64,000 nucleotides of DNA, taken from Xenorhabdus griffiniae. GTDB taxonomy: Bacteria; Pseudomonadota; Gammaproteobacteria; Enterobacterales; Enterobacteriaceae. The translations under genes were made by a program, and so were the position numbers. Below are positions 24,567 through 36,500 of this stretch, piece after piece. Location: NCBI RefSeq assembly GCF_037265215.1, contig NZ_CP147737.1, positions 2,884,001 through 2,948,000 of the forward strand, given 5' to 3'. Each line of letters begins with the position of its first letter. The first letter of the stretch is position 1. The notes beneath the pieces were generated by a model. The model was not told the origin of the DNA and made no database searches. It was given only the letters and a program-made list of their open reading frames with translations.

Positions 24567-24695
24567 GGCTGCCTTGAACGTCTACATCGCGAACAAGGTA
24601 TCAATACGAAAGATTTATTAGGGCATAAAACACAACAACAACCCGATAAATATCATGATGACCGCGGTAAAGATTGGATAAAAATTGTCGTCTGA
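24567..24695 (+). pseudogene. C-terminal remnant of a phage tyrosine integrase
   Basis: The plus strand reads REQGINTKDLLGHKTQQQPD, then KYHDDRGKDWIKIVV and stop. This is the end of the catalytic domain of tyrosine recombinases: LLGH is the box II motif, and the Tyr of KYHDDRG is the expected nucleophile. No start or earlier catalytic residues are present. It lies 99 bases from the 3' end of icd, the place of int in icd-integrating phages such as e14 and phage 21. Confidence 0.75.
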
Positions 24696-24748
24696 GTCGT
24701 TCTAAATTTGATGAGTTTTGATAACCGTTTCATACGTTATAATAAAAA

Positions 24749-24772
24749 ACGGGAACCATTAAGCTCCCGTTG
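24749..24772 (-). terminator. icd terminator
   Basis: On the minus strand ACGGGAGC...GGTTCCCGT forms a stem followed by TTTTTTATTA, 22 bases after the icd stop codon. Confidence 0.85.
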
Positions 24773-24793
24773 TCTATTCAACCACGCAATTAA

Positions 24794-26047
24794 TTACATA
24801 TGTGTAATAATTGCATCACCGAATTCACTACATTTCAGCAGCTTAGCACCTTCCATCAGGCGTTCAAAATCGTAAGTCACGGTCTTCGCGGCAATCGCAC
24901 CTTCCATTCCCTTAACGATTAAATCTGCGGCTTCTAACCATCCCATGTGGCGCAGCATCATTTCAGCGGAAAGGATCACCGAACCCGGGTTGACTTTATC
25001 CTGGCCTGCATACTTAGGTGCAGTACCGTGTGTTGCTTCGAACAATGCACATTCGTCGCCAATGTTTGCACCTGGGGCAATACCGATACCACCCACCTGA
25101 GCAGCTAAAGCATCAGAAATATAGTCACCATTCAGGTTCATACACGCAATAACATCATACTCTGCTGGACGCAACAGGATCTGTTGCAAGAAAGCATCTG
25201 CAATCACATCCTTAATGATGATATCTTTGCCATTTTTAGGATTCTTGATCTTAACCCACGGACCACCATCCAACAATTCTCCGCCGAATTCAGTGCGAGC
25301 TAGTTCATAACCCCAGTCTTTGAAAGCACCTTCAGTGAATTTCATGATATTGCCTTTATGAACCAGAGTGACTGATTCACGGTCATTATCAATGGCATAT
25401 TCAATCGCGGCACGTACTAAACGTTTAGTGCCTTCTTCTGAGCAAGGTTTTACACCAATACCACACTGTTGAGGGAAACGGATCTTATTAACCCCCATTT
25501 CATCTTGCAGGAATTTAATCACTTTGTCCGCTTCCGCTGAACCCGCTTTCCACTCAATGCCTGCATAAATATCTTCAGCGTTTTCGCGGAAAATAACCAT
25601 ATCGGTCAATTCAGGCTGCTTAACAGGGCTTGGCGTACCTTGGTAGTAACGAACCGGACGCAGGCAGACATACAGATCCAATTGCTGACGCAATGCGACG
25701 TTCAGCGAACGGATACCACCACCTACTGGTGTTGTCAGAGGGCCTTTGATAGCAACACGGTATTCACGGATCAAATCTAGCGTTTCATCTGGCAACCAAA
25801 CATCTTTACCATAGACATGCGTGGATTTTTCACCTGTGTAGATTTCCATCCAAGAAATTTTGCGCTCACCGCTATACGCTTTCTGAACCGCAGCATCAAC
25901 AACTTTTAGCATGACCGGCGTAACATCAACACCAATGCCATCCCCTTCGATATAAGGGATAATAGGGTTATTCGGAACACTTAATTTACCTTTGGCATCA
26001 ATAGTAATTTTTTTACCTTCCGCCGGAACAACTACTTTGCTTTCCAT
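24794..26047 (-). CDS. icd: isocitrate dehydrogenase (NADP+)
   Basis: The 417-residue TCA-cycle enzyme converts isocitrate to 2-oxoglutarate, CO2 and [28 protein letters not shown] holds the substrate-contacting serine that AceK phosphorylates in E. coli (Ser113). [25 protein letters not shown] is the dehydrogenase signature. A perfect GGAGAGG Shine-Dalgarno precedes the ATG. The 3' end is a known phage attachment site. Here it is flanked by an integrase remnant, and a partial copy of the gene lies 2.6 kb away. Confidence 0.97.
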   Translation of the reverse strand: MESKVVVPAEGKKITIDAKGKLSVPNNPIIPYIEGDGIGVDVTPVMLKVVDAAVQKAYSGERKISWMEIYTGEKSTHVYGKDVWLPDETLDLIREYRVAIKGPLTTPVGGGIRSLNVALRQQLDLYVCLRPVRYYQGTPSPVKQPELTDMVIFRENAEDIYAGIEWKAGSAEADKVIKFLQDEMGVNKIRFPQQCGIGVKPCSEEGTKRLVRAAIEYAIDNDRESVTLVHKGNIMKFTEGAFKDWGYELARTEFGGELLDGGPWVKIKNPKNGKDIIIKDVIADAFLQQILLRPAEYDVIACMNLNGDYISDALAAQVGGIGIAPGANIGDECALFEATHGTAPKYAGQDKVNPGSVILSAEMMLRHMGWLEAADLIVKGMEGAIAAKTVTYDFERLMEGAKLLKCSEFGDAIITHM

Positions 26048-26151
26048 TAACCTCTCCTTTCAAATAAGCGCAATGCCTTGTTAATTTTTTGTAAGGGACG
26101 TGTCAATACTACTTGAATATTCTGCAAACGCCAACGGTCACAGATTTAAGG

Positions 26152-26157
26152 TATAAT
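26152..26157 (+). promoter_or_regulatory. -10 box of the rluE promoter
   Basis: A perfect TATAAT lies 31 bases before the chosen rluE start and inside the longer upstream frame. This argues that translation begins at 26188, not at 26113. The -35 region is weak. Confidence 0.6.
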
Positions 26158-26187
26158 ACGCCCCCTAATTTTAAACAATGGCTTATC

Positions 26188-26817
26188 ATGACAAATATCG
26201 CTTTAAAAAAACGCCAACTTAACCGATTCAGCCAAAGAAAAAATAATAGAGCCATAAAAAAAACAATCGGCCCTCGTCGGGTATTGATTTTTAACAAACC
26301 TTATGATGTCTTACCCCAATTCACCGATGAAATGGGCAGAACAACGTTAAAAGATTTTATCCCGTTTACTGATATTTATGCCGCGGGTCGTCTGGATCGT
26401 GATAGTGAAGGTTTGCTGGTGTTGACCAATGATGGCAAATTACAGGCTAGATTGACTCAACCTAATAAAAAAACCGCTAAAGTTTATTATGTTCAAGTCG
26501 AGGGCATTCCTGATGAAACGGCTCTGAATCAACTTCGTAACGGCGTTTTATTAAAAGATGGCCCAACCTTACCCGCCGGTGCTGAATTAGTGGAAGAGCC
26601 TGAGTGGCTTTGGGAGAGAATTCCCCCTATTCGGGAACGAAAAAGTATTCCGGTAAGGTGGCTTAAAATTACGTTATATGAAGGGCGTAATCGGCAGGTA
26701 CGCAGAATGACTGCCCATGTGGGATACCCTACACTGCGCCTAATCCGTTTTAGTATGGGTTCAATACAATTAGACTCACTATCCCCTGGAGAATGGAGAG
26801 AAATTAATCTTGTTTAG
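26188..26817 (+). CDS. rluE: 23S rRNA pseudouridine(2457) synthase RluE
   Basis: The 209-residue product belongs to the RsuA/RluE group. The catalytic aspartate lies in [58 protein letters not shown] and [10 protein letters not shown] are conserved. It isomerises U2457 of 23S rRNA. The start [11 protein letters not shown] is chosen because a TATAAT box lies in the longer frame. It overlaps nudJ by eight bases and begins a run of rluE-nudJ-mnmA-hflD-purB, as in E. coli. Confidence 0.93.
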   Translation: MTNIALKKRQLNRFSQRKNNRAIKKTIGPRRVLIFNKPYDVLPQFTDEMGRTTLKDFIPFTDIYAAGRLDRDSEGLLVLTNDGKLQARLTQPNKKTAKVYYVQVEGIPDETALNQLRNGVLLKDGPTLPAGAELVEEPEWLWERIPPIRERKSIPVRWLKITLYEGRNRQVRRMTAHVGYPTLRLIRFSMGSIQLDSLSPGEWREINLV

Positions 26818-27262
26818 TCCACACGTCACGGTTGCCTGCATTGTTCATGCAGAAAATAAGTTTTTGGTTGTTGAAGAGTTTATCAACGGCAAACCTCTCT
26901 GGAATCAACCAGCAGGCCATCTTGAAGCTGATGAAACATTACTGGAAGCCGTTGAACGGGAATTATGGGAAGAAACCGGAATTCGTGCACAACCACAAGC
27001 ATTTTTAAAACTGCACCAATGGGTTGCGCCGGACAAAACCCCATTTATCCGTTTTCTATTCTTGGTTGAAATGGAAAAAATCATGGACACCCATCCACAC
27101 GATAACGATATCCATTGCTGCCATTGGTTAAGTGCAGAAGAAATCCTTAGCAGTTCACAGTTACGTTCCCCTCTGGTTGCCGAAAGTCTTCTTTGCTACC
27201 TTGAGCACAAAGCTTATCCACTCTCGATACTGGATTATTATGGTTTACCTTTCGCCAAATGA
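26810..27262 (+). CDS. nudJ: Nudix phosphatase NudJ
   Basis: The 150 residues carry the Nudix box [23 protein letters not shown] (residues about 37-59) and conserved [22 protein letters not shown]. NudJ hydrolyses thiamine pyrimidine pyrophosphates and nucleoside tri- and diphosphates. The start is a TTG, in the position of the E. coli ATG, overlapping the end of rluE by eight bases, with GAGAG upstream. Translational coupling is likely. Confidence 0.93.
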   Translation: MFSPHVTVACIVHAENKFLVVEEFINGKPLWNQPAGHLEADETLLEAVERELWEETGIRAQPQAFLKLHQWVAPDKTPFIRFLFLVEMEKIMDTHPHDNDIHCCHWLSAEEILSSSQLRSPLVAESLLCYLEHKAYPLSILDYYGLPFAK

Positions 27263-27335
27263 AGACGTTTGGTGCACCTTGGTTGCCAACGTGCTAAAGT
27301 ATTGCGTTTGTTTTTTTCCGCAGTGAGATATATCC

Positions 27336-28439
27336 ATGTCAGATAACAGCCAGAAAAAAGTCATTGTCGGCATGTCCGGCGGTGTTGATTCATCCGTTTC
27401 CGCCTACCTTCTGCAACAGCAGGGCTACCAGGTAGCTGGCCTGTTCATGAAAAACTGGGAAGAAGACGATAGTGAAGAGTATTGCTCAGCGGCTACCGAT
27501 CTTGCTGATGCTCAGGCCGTTTGTGACAAATTGGGCATAGAATTGCATACCATCAATTTTGCAGCCGAGTATTGGGATAATGTATTCGAACATTTTCTTG
27601 CTGAATATAAAGCCGGCAGAACCCCAAACCCAGACATTCTTTGTAATAAAGAAATCAAATTCAAAGCATTTTTAGAGTTTGCCGCAGAGGATTTAGGGGC
27701 TGACTATATCGCAACCGGGCATTATGTCCGCCGTCGGGATGTGAACGGCATGAGCCAATTGCTCCGTGGCCTGGATGACAACAAAGATCAAAGCTATTTC
27801 TTATATACCTTAAGCCACCAGCAAGTTGCCAAGAGTCTGTTTCCAGTTGGGGAATTGGAAAAACCCGAAGTACGCCGCATTGCCGAAGAAATTGGCCTGG
27901 TTACCGCAAAGAAAAAAGATTCGACAGGTATCTGCTTTATTGGTGAGCGTAAGTTCCGTGATTTCCTTGGGCGTTATTTACCCGCCCAGCCTGGCCCAAT
28001 TATGACTGTGGATGGACAGACCATCGGCCAACATACTGGCTTGATGTACCATACACTCGGCCAGCGCAAAGGACTAGGAATTGGGGGAACGAAAGAGGGT
28101 AGTGAAGAACCCTGGTATGTTGTTGATAAAGATGTCGACAATAACATACTGATTGTTGCCCAAGGCCATGAACATCCTCGCCTGATGTCTGTCGGTTTGA
28201 TCGCCCAGCAACTACATTGGGTTGATCGTCAATCACTACAAGCAGAAATGCGCTGTGTAGTCAAAACACGCTACCGTCAGCATGATATTCCCTGCACTGT
28301 CGTCCCTCTGGGTGAAGATAAAATTGAGGTTCGTTTTGATAGCCCTGTTGCCGCTGTCACCCCTGGTCAATCAGCCGTGTTTTATCAAGGTAAAGTTTGT
28401 CTCGGTGGTGGCGTGATCGAACAACGTATACAGGAGTAG
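27336..28439 (+). CDS. mnmA: tRNA-specific 2-thiouridylase MnmA
   Basis: The 367-residue enzyme thiolates U34 of tRNA Lys, Glu and Gln. It has the PP-loop [15 protein letters not shown] (residues 12-26), the catalytic cysteine of [12 protein letters not shown] (about 102) and the second cysteine of [13 protein letters not shown] (about 199). The length agrees with E. coli. hflD follows directly, and together with nudJ and purB this makes the conserved run. Confidence 0.96.
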   Translation: MSDNSQKKVIVGMSGGVDSSVSAYLLQQQGYQVAGLFMKNWEEDDSEEYCSAATDLADAQAVCDKLGIELHTINFAAEYWDNVFEHFLAEYKAGRTPNPDILCNKEIKFKAFLEFAAEDLGADYIATGHYVRRRDVNGMSQLLRGLDDNKDQSYFLYTLSHQQVAKSLFPVGELEKPEVRRIAEEIGLVTAKKKDSTGICFIGERKFRDFLGRYLPAQPGPIMTVDGQTIGQHTGLMYHTLGQRKGLGIGGTKEGSEEPWYVVDKDVDNNILIVAQGHEHPRLMSVGLIAQQLHWVDRQSLQAEMRCVVKTRYRQHDIPCTVVPLGEDKIEVRFDSPVAAVTPGQSAVFYQGKVCLGGGVIEQRIQE

Positions 28440-28441
28440 TT

Positions 28442-29068
28442 GTGGCTAAAAATTATTACGATATTACGCTGGCTCTGGCAGGTATCTGCCAGTCAGGCCG
28501 TCTGGTCCAAAAACTTGCCCATGAAGGCCAGTGTGATACGGATGCTTTTGAGATCATGATCAACAGCGTCCTGAACATGAATCCAACCTCTACGCTGGAT
28601 GTCTTCGGCAATAACGCCGGCAACCTGCGTGTTGGCCTTGACGCTATGTTGGGTATGTTCAACGGTTCACATAGTGGCGTTTCTGCCGATCTTACCCGCT
28701 ATATGCTGAGTTTGGTGGCATTGGAACGCCGCTTGAATAAAAACCCATCGGCTGTTAATCAATTGGCAAATCGCATTGAACAATTAGAACGTCAGCAAGC
28801 CTATTTTGAACCGATGTCAGAAGGAATGCTCAACGCCCTGGCTGGAATTTATGTCGATGTTATCAGTCCGCTGGGGCCACGTATTCAGGTGACCGGTTCA
28901 CCTGACGTATTACGTAATTCATTGATTCAGGCAAAAGTCAGATCGGTGTTACTGGCCGGTATCCGCAGTGCCGTTTTATGGCAACAAGTTGGCGGTAGCC
29001 GCCTGCAAATCATGTTTTCTCGTCAGCGCCTGATCCGACAGGCAAAAGAGATCCTTGCTAACTGTTAG
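28442..29068 (+). CDS. hflD: HflD (YcfC), lysogenisation regulator homologue
   Basis: I set the start at the GTG at 28442 ([18 protein letters not shown]), matching E. coli MAKNYYD; AGGAG lies nine bases upstream. The product has 208 residues. In E. coli this inner-membrane-associated helical protein binds lambda CII and affects lysogeny. The conserved end [18 protein letters not shown], then [20 protein letters not shown], is intact. The longer frame overlapping mnmA is not supported. Confidence 0.93.
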   Translation: MAKNYYDITLALAGICQSGRLVQKLAHEGQCDTDAFEIMINSVLNMNPTSTLDVFGNNAGNLRVGLDAMLGMFNGSHSGVSADLTRYMLSLVALERRLNKNPSAVNQLANRIEQLERQQAYFEPMSEGMLNALAGIYVDVISPLGPRIQVTGSPDVLRNSLIQAKVRSVLLAGIRSAVLWQQVGGSRLQIMFSRQRLIRQAKEILANC

Positions 29069-29105
29069 ATGATAAAGACTGTTAGCGAAAAACTGTTAAA
29101 TCTAA

Positions 29106-30521
<1,416 letters not shown>

Positions 30522-30541
30522 TCTGTGTTTATCCATATCAT

Positions 30542-30562
30542 TGGGCGGATTCTATTCCGCCC
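30542..30562 (+). terminator. purB terminator
   Basis: The stem TGGGCGGA / TCCGCCCA with a short loop lies 20 bases after the stop codon and is followed by TTTG. Confidence 0.7.
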
Positions 30563-30570
30563 ATTTGCGC

Positions 30571-30655
30571 TGCAATTTACAACACGATATGAAACCTGAT
30601 TTCTCCCTGCTTCGCGGGGGGAAATCACATTCATCTTGAAGTTAGGTTGGTATAT
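30571..30655. repeat. palindromic repeat family A, copy 8 (inverted)
   Basis: It reads TGCAATTTACAACACGATATGAAACCTGATTTCTCCC, then GCGGGGGGAAATCA and CATCTTGAAGTTAGGTTGGTATA, between purB and phoP. Confidence 0.82.
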
Positions 30656-30881
30656 ATAGAAGTTAAATAAATTGTAAATTTATTTACTATTTCAACCTAA
30701 CCATTTGTTTTCAAATGCACCAATCATTAATATACCAACAAACGCCAAATAGTTACTATACTTAGTTTACTCATAATCATATACCCATAATTTTATTTAA
30801 TCTTTATTGACGAAATTGATTACTTAGCTATTTTAAATTTATTTGATAAACATTAATTACTGATTAGCATAAGGAATCATT

Positions 30882-31565
30882 ATGCGGATATTGATCGTTG
30901 AAGATAACGCATTACTTCGCCATCACTTAACCGTACAATTACGGGATATCGGGCATCAAGTTGATGCTGCGGAGAATGCTAAAGAAGCAGATTATTATCT
31001 TAGAGAAAGTCACCCTGACATTGCTATCGTTGATTTAGGGTTACCGGGAGAAGATGGCCTTAGCATGTTACGGCGCTGGCGCAGTGAGCAAATTAATTTA
31101 CCGATTCTTGTTCTCACCGCTCGTGAGAGCTGGCAAGAAAAAGTCAACGTGCTAAACGCGGGTGCAGATGATTATGTTACCAAGCCCTTTCATCTGGAAG
31201 AAATTAATGCCCGTATACAAGCATTAATGCGACGCAATAGTGGTTTGGCATCACAATTAGTTGAGATATCACCATTTTTAATCAATCTTTCAAGAAAGGA
31301 GTTCTCTATCCATGAAACCAATATTAAGTTGACCGCTTTTGAATACATTATTATCGAAACCTTGATGCGCAATAATGGCAAAGTTGTTAGTAAAGAAACG
31401 CTCATGCGCCAATTGTATCCAGACGCTGAATTACGTGAAAGTCATACAATTGATGTATTGATGGGGCGTTTGAGGAAAAAAATATTGAATGAATGGCCGG
31501 AAGAGGTCATTGTCACTGTACGTGGTCAAGGGTATCGCTTCGATGTGAAATCTTACGATGCTTAA
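30882..31565 (+). CDS. phoP: response regulator PhoP
   Basis: The 227-residue OmpR-type regulator has a receiver domain with phospho-acceptor Asp51 ([12 protein letters not shown]), the acidic pocket EDN near residue 7, Lys at TKPF near 101 and a winged-helix domain ([22 protein letters not shown]). It controls envelope and antimicrobial-peptide-resistance genes. It overlaps phoQ by eight bases, so the two are coupled. AAGGAATC lies before the ATG. Confidence 0.96.
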   Translation: MRILIVEDNALLRHHLTVQLRDIGHQVDAAENAKEADYYLRESHPDIAIVDLGLPGEDGLSMLRRWRSEQINLPILVLTARESWQEKVNVLNAGADDYVTKPFHLEEINARIQALMRRNSGLASQLVEISPFLINLSRKEFSIHETNIKLTAFEYIIIETLMRNNGKVVSKETLMRQLYPDAELRESHTIDVLMGRLRKKILNEWPEEVIVTVRGQGYRFDVKSYDA

Positions 31566-33024
31566 GTTCTCAGGAACACCTTTTTCTTTGAGAACACGGT
31601 TTCTCATGGCCACGGCTGCGATTATTCTTGCATTGACACTATCATATGGCATTGTTGCTATCGTCGGATATTTAGTTAGTTTTGATAAAACAAGCTATTC
31701 CATACTCCGTAGCCAAAGTAATCTATTTTTCACCTTGGCCAGATGGGAAAATAACAAGCTAGAAATCCTTGTTCCCAAAGATTTTTCCATGAATTACCGC
31801 TCATTAGCACTGATCTATGATAATGATGGGAATATTCTTTGGCGCCAGAATAATGTACCTGAATTGGAAAGAATGATTGATCCTGATTGGCTGAAAAAAG
31901 ATGGTTTATATACTCTAGAAGCGTATTTTAAAGAAAAAGGGGATTTTTTCTATAATCCAACAGCGACACCAAACCAAGATAATACAAAAAAGGCAAAAAA
32001 TAGTGAGGAAGTATTATTAACCTACTCGGTTGCTGTAAATATTTATCCTGCCACTGACAAATTGCCTGCCATGACTATTGTTATCATTGATACCATTCCA
32101 CAAGATGTACAGGAATCAGCAAAAGTATGGGAATGGTTTGGATATGTGCTAATTGCTAATTTACTTTTAATCATTCCATTAATCTGGCTGGCCGCGGACT
32201 GGAGCCTTAGACCAATAAAATCCTTAATTACCCAAATCAGTTCATTAGAAAATGGAGAAAGAAAAGAACTGGAGGAGAACCCGCCTACTGAATTAAAAGG
32301 GTTAGTCAGAAACTTAAACAACTTACTATCTAATGAACGTAAACGTTATGCCAAATATCACACGACACTCTCAGATTTGACGCATAGCCTGAAAACGCCT
32401 CTAGCGGTATTGCAATCAACCTTACGTTCTCTGCGTCCCCCGCAGAAGCTGACCATTGAACAAGCTGAACCCATTATGCTTGAACAGATTGACCGGATAT
32501 CGCAACAGATTGGCTACTATTTGCATAGAGCCAATATACGCAGCGACCATAGTTTGCTTCTGAGACAGATTTCTTCCATCCCAATCTTGCTAGATGGCCT
32601 AATCAGTGCCCTAACCAAGGTATATCAACATAAAGGCATCAAAATGATGCTAGATGTCTCTCCTGAAGTGACATGGCTAGGGGAAAAAAATGACTTTCTG
32701 GAAGTAATGGGAAACATCTTAGATAATGCGTGTAAATATTGCCGGAAACAGGTCAAAATCACCGCCACAATGGGAGAAAATTCAGTCACTATTATTGTTG
32801 ATGATGATGGGTTAGGAGTTCCCCTTGATAAGCGGGAAATGATTTTTCAGCGCGGCTTACGAGCTGACACATTACGATCAGGCCAGGGCCTTGGCTTATC
32901 GATAGCATCTGAAATTGTCGAGCAATATGATGGTGATATCAGCATAGAGGATAGCCCCCTTGGTGGCGCCAGAGTGAGTGTCGTATTTCGCGCCCAGCAT
33001 AATAATACGGCCATCACACAATAA
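31558..33024 (+). CDS. phoQ: sensor kinase PhoQ with altered sensor region
   Basis: The 488 residues include two membrane helices (about 16-40 and 195-214), a periplasmic PAS-like domain, HAMP, phospho-accepting His276 ([16 protein letters not shown]) and the ATPase motifs ([27 protein letters not shown]). In E. coli the periplasmic acidic patch EDDDDAE binds divalent cations and senses peptides. The matching place here, just before [11 protein letters not shown], reads [16 protein letters not shown], with several Lys and Asn. Mg2+ or peptide sensing is probably changed. The cytoplasmic half is well conserved. Confidence 0.95.
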   Translation: MLKFSGTPFSLRTRFLMATAAIILALTLSYGIVAIVGYLVSFDKTSYSILRSQSNLFFTLARWENNKLEILVPKDFSMNYRSLALIYDNDGNILWRQNNVPELERMIDPDWLKKDGLYTLEAYFKEKGDFFYNPTATPNQDNTKKAKNSEEVLLTYSVAVNIYPATDKLPAMTIVIIDTIPQDVQESAKVWEWFGYVLIANLLLIIPLIWLAADWSLRPIKSLITQISSLENGERKELEENPPTELKGLVRNLNNLLSNERKRYAKYHTTLSDLTHSLKTPLAVLQSTLRSLRPPQKLTIEQAEPIMLEQIDRISQQIGYYLHRANIRSDHSLLLRQISSIPILLDGLISALTKVYQHKGIKMMLDVSPEVTWLGEKNDFLEVMGNILDNACKYCRKQVKITATMGENSVTIIVDDDGLGVPLDKREMIFQRGLRADTLRSGQGLGLSIASEIVEQYDGDISIEDSPLGGARVSVVFRAQHNNTAITQ

Positions 33025-33139
33025 CGACAATTCTTCTCAGATGATTACTGCCCCCCAAAATATTTCAACCAAATCTGATATCGTCATTGACTATTCGTTA
33101 TAATAGCGTGAAATTCACTTCTCACTTCAGGATGTCACC

Positions 33140-34261
33140 ATGGACTATCAGCTAAATCTGGACTGGCAGGCGTTTTTGCAAAACCATTGGCAAAAACGAC
33201 CATTGCTGATTAAACAGGGTTTCCATCAGTTTATTGATCCTCTTTCCCCCGATGAGCTGGCGGGTCTGGCGATGGAAAATGAAATCGATAGCCGTTTGGT
33301 TAGTCAGAAAAATGGGCGCTGGGAAGTTTCCCACGGACCATTTGAAACCTACGACCATTTAGACGAAAAAAACTGGTCTTTGCTTGTACAAGCCGTTGAC
33401 CATTGGCATCTCCCTTCTTCTGCACTGATGAAGCCATTCCGTGTACTGTCTGACTGGCGCATGGATGACTTGATGATCTCGTTCTCCGTACCCGGCGGTG
33501 GTGTCGGCCCACATCTTGACCAATATGACGTTTTTATCATTCAAGGAAAAGGACGCAGACGTTGGCGGGTAGGTGAAAAAATTCCCATGAAACAACATTG
33601 CCCTCATCCTGATTTATTGCAGGTCGAACCTTTTGAGGCAATTATTGATGAAGAGATGTTACCGGGCGATATACTCTACATTCCACCGGGTTTTCCACAC
33701 GAAGGCTATGCTATTGAGGATTCACTGAACTATTCGGTGGGATTCCGTGCCCCCAATGCCCGTGAATTATTCAGTGGATTTGCTGACTATATTCTGGCAA
33801 ACGAACTGGGAAGCCATCGCTACAGCGATCCTGGATTAACATTTCGTGACAACCCAGCCCTGATCCAGAAAAACGAACTGGACACACTGCGTTCCATGAT
33901 GCGTGAATTGTTGGAACAACCAGAAACTTTCCAAAACTGGTTTGGCGAATTCATCTCTCAATCACGCCATGAATTAGATCTGGCACCACCTGAACCGCCT
34001 TATGAGAGCGATGAGATTTATGATTTACTGAAACAAGGCGAAGCGTTAAATCGTTTGAGTGGCCTGCGCGTCCTGCGAGTTGGTGATCAATGTTTCGTCA
34101 ATGGGGAATTGATGGATACTCCTCATATCCAGGCTGCTAACGCCCTTTGCCAATATGACAAAGTGAATGCTGAATTGCTGGGCGATGCTATCGACGACGT
34201 CCGATTTATCAGCCTGCTTACGGCTTTGGTCAATAGCGGTTATTGGTATTTTAATGATTAA
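33140..34261 (+). CDS. roxA: 50S ribosomal protein L16 arginine hydroxylase RoxA (YcfD)
   Basis: The 373-residue JmjC-type 2-oxoglutarate and Fe(II) dioxygenase hydroxylates an arginine of ribosomal protein L16. The metal triad is visible: His125 and Asp127 in GPHLDQYD and His187 in PPGFPHEGY, at the same positions as in E. coli. RNP-like loops and the C-terminal winged-helix part are intact. Its own promoter should lie in the 115-base gap after phoQ. Confidence 0.95.
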   Translation: MDYQLNLDWQAFLQNHWQKRPLLIKQGFHQFIDPLSPDELAGLAMENEIDSRLVSQKNGRWEVSHGPFETYDHLDEKNWSLLVQAVDHWHLPSSALMKPFRVLSDWRMDDLMISFSVPGGGVGPHLDQYDVFIIQGKGRRRWRVGEKIPMKQHCPHPDLLQVEPFEAIIDEEMLPGDILYIPPGFPHEGYAIEDSLNYSVGFRAPNARELFSGFADYILANELGSHRYSDPGLTFRDNPALIQKNELDTLRSMMRELLEQPETFQNWFGEFISQSRHELDLAPPEPPYESDEIYDLLKQGEALNRLSGLRVLRVGDQCFVNGELMDTPHIQAANALCQYDKVNAELLGDAIDDVRFISLLTALVNSGYWYFND

Positions 34262-34269
34262 TCCAGGCC

Positions 34270-34293
34270 AAGGGGCAAGATAAGTTGCCCCTT
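34270..34293. terminator. terminator between roxA and pepT
   Basis: AAGGGGCAA / TTGCCCCTT form a nine-base-pair stem followed by GTTT on the plus strand, in the 50-base gap between convergent genes. Confidence 0.75.
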
Positions 34294-34312
34294 GTTTACT
34301 AAATAGTGGCTG

Positions 34313-35548
34313 TTATTCGGGCGAGACATGGCTTACCGTCAATTCAGCAATCCGCATAATCACATTAACGGCTTGTTCCATGCCTTCCAGTGAAATAAAT
34401 TCGTGCTTGCTGTGATAATTATATCCACCCGTAAAAATATTCGGGCAAGGGAGGCCACGATAAGATAACTCTGCACCATCAGTCCCACCACGTATCGGTT
34501 GGATTATCGGTTCAATATGACAATCGAGCATCGCTTGTTTAGCAATGGCAATAACATGAGGATATTTAAGCACCTCGCTATGCATGTTGTAATAATCATC
34601 ATCAATCGCCAGCTCAATATAGCACTCTGGATGTAATCCTTCTCCGATAGTTTCCGCAATAGCAATGAGATTTTTTTTACGTTTTGCAAAATTAGCCCTG
34701 TCAAAATCTCGGATGATATAGTGCATCTCGGCACGCTCAACAGTCCCTTTTATGCTATGCAAATGATAAAAACCTTCATAACCTTCGGTCTGTTCAGGCG
34801 TTTCTTCAGCCGGCAAAGCTGAATGAATGCGCATGGCTAATGTCAATGCGTTAACCATAACTCCTTTGGCACTGCCCGGATGAGCCATATTCCCCACAAT
34901 CTTGATGACCACGGATGCGGCATTGAAATTCTCAAATTCCAATTCCCCCACTCCGCCGCCATCAACGGTATAGGCCCATTCTGCGCCGAAAGCCGCTAGA
35001 TCAAAATAGTGTGCTCCCCTGCCAATTTCCTCATCTGGCGTGAACGCAATCCGAATATCACCATGTGGAATATTTCTCTGTTTCAAGCGTACCATCGCGG
35101 TAATGATTTCAGCGATCCCGGCTTTATCATCAGCACCCAACAGTGTTTTGCCATCGGTCGTAATTAATGTTTTCCCCAGTAAGCTATGTAATACAGGGAA
35201 CATGACTGGCGATAACACGTCATCTCCCATCCCTAACGCAATATCACCACCACGATAATTTTCCACAATCTGGGGATTAACATGCTTACCGGAAAAATCA
35301 GGTGAGGTATCGAGGTGGGCAATAAAACCAATGACAGGAACAGGCGTTGCAACATTTTTTGGCAATGTTGCCATCACACATCCCCGTTCATTGAGAGTGA
35401 CATCGGCAAAACCAAGCTGGATCAACTCTTCGTATAATACCTTGGCAAGATCCAGTTGACCGTTACTACTGGGAATGGTTTTAGCGGATGGTTTTGATTG
35501 CGTATTAAATGCAATATATTTAAAAAAACGCTCTAATAATCTATCCAT
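34313..35548 (-). CDS. pepT: peptidase T (tripeptidase)
   Basis: The 411-residue M20-family zinc aminotripeptidase has zinc ligands in [11 protein letters not shown], the bridging aspartate of [24 protein letters not shown], the dimerisation-domain segment [10 protein letters not shown] and [13 protein letters not shown]. It removes N-terminal residues from tripeptides in the cytoplasm. A clear AGAAGAAGA Shine-Dalgarno lies before the ATG. It is convergent with roxA. Confidence 0.96.
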   Translation of the reverse strand: MDRLLERFFKYIAFNTQSKPSAKTIPSSNGQLDLAKVLYEELIQLGFADVTLNERGCVMATLPKNVATPVPVIGFIAHLDTSPDFSGKHVNPQIVENYRGGDIALGMGDDVLSPVMFPVLHSLLGKTLITTDGKTLLGADDKAGIAEIITAMVRLKQRNIPHGDIRIAFTPDEEIGRGAHYFDLAAFGAEWAYTVDGGGVGELEFENFNAASVVIKIVGNMAHPGSAKGVMVNALTLAMRIHSALPAEETPEQTEGYEGFYHLHSIKGTVERAEMHYIIRDFDRANFAKRKKNLIAIAETIGEGLHPECYIELAIDDDYYNMHSEVLKYPHVIAIAKQAMLDCHIEPIIQPIRGGTDGAELSYRGLPCPNIFTGGYNYHSKHEFISLEGMEQAVNVIMRIAELTVSHVSPE

Positions 35549-35613
35549 CTTCTTCTCCCTAGTTCATGTGGATTTATTATGAAAAAGATGGATAGCGTAG
35601 GCATTGCGTCAAG

Positions 35614-36444
35614 TCAGCTTTTATCCGTCTTCATCTGCTGAATTAAAGATTGAACATATTGCGTAACTATTTTACTGGCATAACCGTAATGTTTTTCATC
35701 AAACAAATTCTCGACCTGACTAGGTTCAAGATTCAGCTCAACAGTGTGCGCCCCAGACAATTTAGCCTCATGCACAAACCCCGCTGCCGGATAAACGTGG
35801 CCCGATGTTCCAATAGCGATAAAGATATCTGCATCAGCTAAAGCAGAGTAAATCTGCTCCATACCCAATGGCATTTCCCCAAACCATACTACATGAGGAC
35901 GTAATGGCGACGGGAATTGGCAACAATGGCAACGATCTTCCATAGTGAGATCATTTGTCCATTCAACGACTTGTCCAGATTGACAACACCGAACTTTCAG
36001 TAATTCACCGTGCATATGCAGAACACGACGACTTCCCGCACGTTCATGCAGATCATCAATATTCTGTGTCACCAATAAAAAATGGTCACCAAGCTCCTGT
36101 TCGAGTTCCGCCAGGGCATGATGTGCAGCATTAGGCTGGATATCCGGTTGTTGTAGCTGCTTGCGGCGGGCATTATAAAATGCCTGAACCAGATCAGGAT
36201 CACGCTGAAAACCTTCCGGAGTCGCAACATCTTCGACACGATGCTCTTCCCACAGGCCATCGGCAGAGCGAAATGTTTGAATACCTGACTCAGCCGAAAT
36301 TCCTGCTCCTGTCAGGACCACCACATAAGGTTTTTGTATTTTATTTGCCAATCGGATATCCCTGTAAAAGTTTTGTCTATGTGATCGCTGTCGCCGTAAT
36401 CGCTTGGTTCGGTAAAATTTACTGTGCCGATGAAGAACCCGCAT
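35614..36444 (-). CDS. cobB: NAD-dependent protein deacylase CobB (sirtuin)
   Basis: The 276-residue product corresponds to the long CobB isoform with a basic N-terminal extension of about 38 residues ([16 protein letters not shown]). The sirtuin core has [23 protein letters not shown], the active-site His in HMHGELLKV and zinc cysteines in VRCCQSGQ and RCHCCQF. It removes acetyl and succinyl groups from lysines. A shorter isoform could start at an internal codon. nagK, its E. coli neighbour toward lolE, is absent. Confidence 0.95.
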   Translation of the reverse strand: MRVLHRHSKFYRTKRLRRQRSHRQNFYRDIRLANKIQKPYVVVLTGAGISAESGIQTFRSADGLWEEHRVEDVATPEGFQRDPDLVQAFYNARRKQLQQPDIQPNAAHHALAELEQELGDHFLLVTQNIDDLHERAGSRRVLHMHGELLKVRCCQSGQVVEWTNDLTMEDRCHCCQFPSPLRPHVVWFGEMPLGMEQIYSALADADIFIAIGTSGHVYPAAGFVHEAKLSGAHTVELNLEPSQVENLFDEKHYGYASKIVTQYVQSLIQQMKTDKS

Positions 36445-36500
36445 AGATTATTTCCTTGTATACGATAGCGTGCTTAGATACGCGTTGATACCCCGATATC

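Larger units (their letters stand above)
24382..24793. other. island-icd junction
   Basis: These 412 bases hold the tail-fibre hairpin, a family B repeat, the integrase C-terminal remnant and the icd terminator. No intact gene is present. Confidence 0.6.
30522..30881. other. purB-phoP intergenic region
   Basis: It contains the purB terminator, a family A repeat and the phoP promoter region. AGTTAC and AGTTTA near 30751-30770 resemble PhoP-box half-sites, but their 13-base spacing is wrong for the consensus of 11, so I do not call a box. Confidence 0.45.

Noticed and set aside
26113..26187. Longer RluE N-terminus starting at 26113
   Set aside because: A perfect TATAAT box lies inside this stretch, and the resulting residues do not resemble the family N-terminus.
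30751..30770. PhoP-box-like repeats before phoP
   Set aside because: The half-sites are 13 bases apart rather than 11, and one is a poor match, so no call is made.
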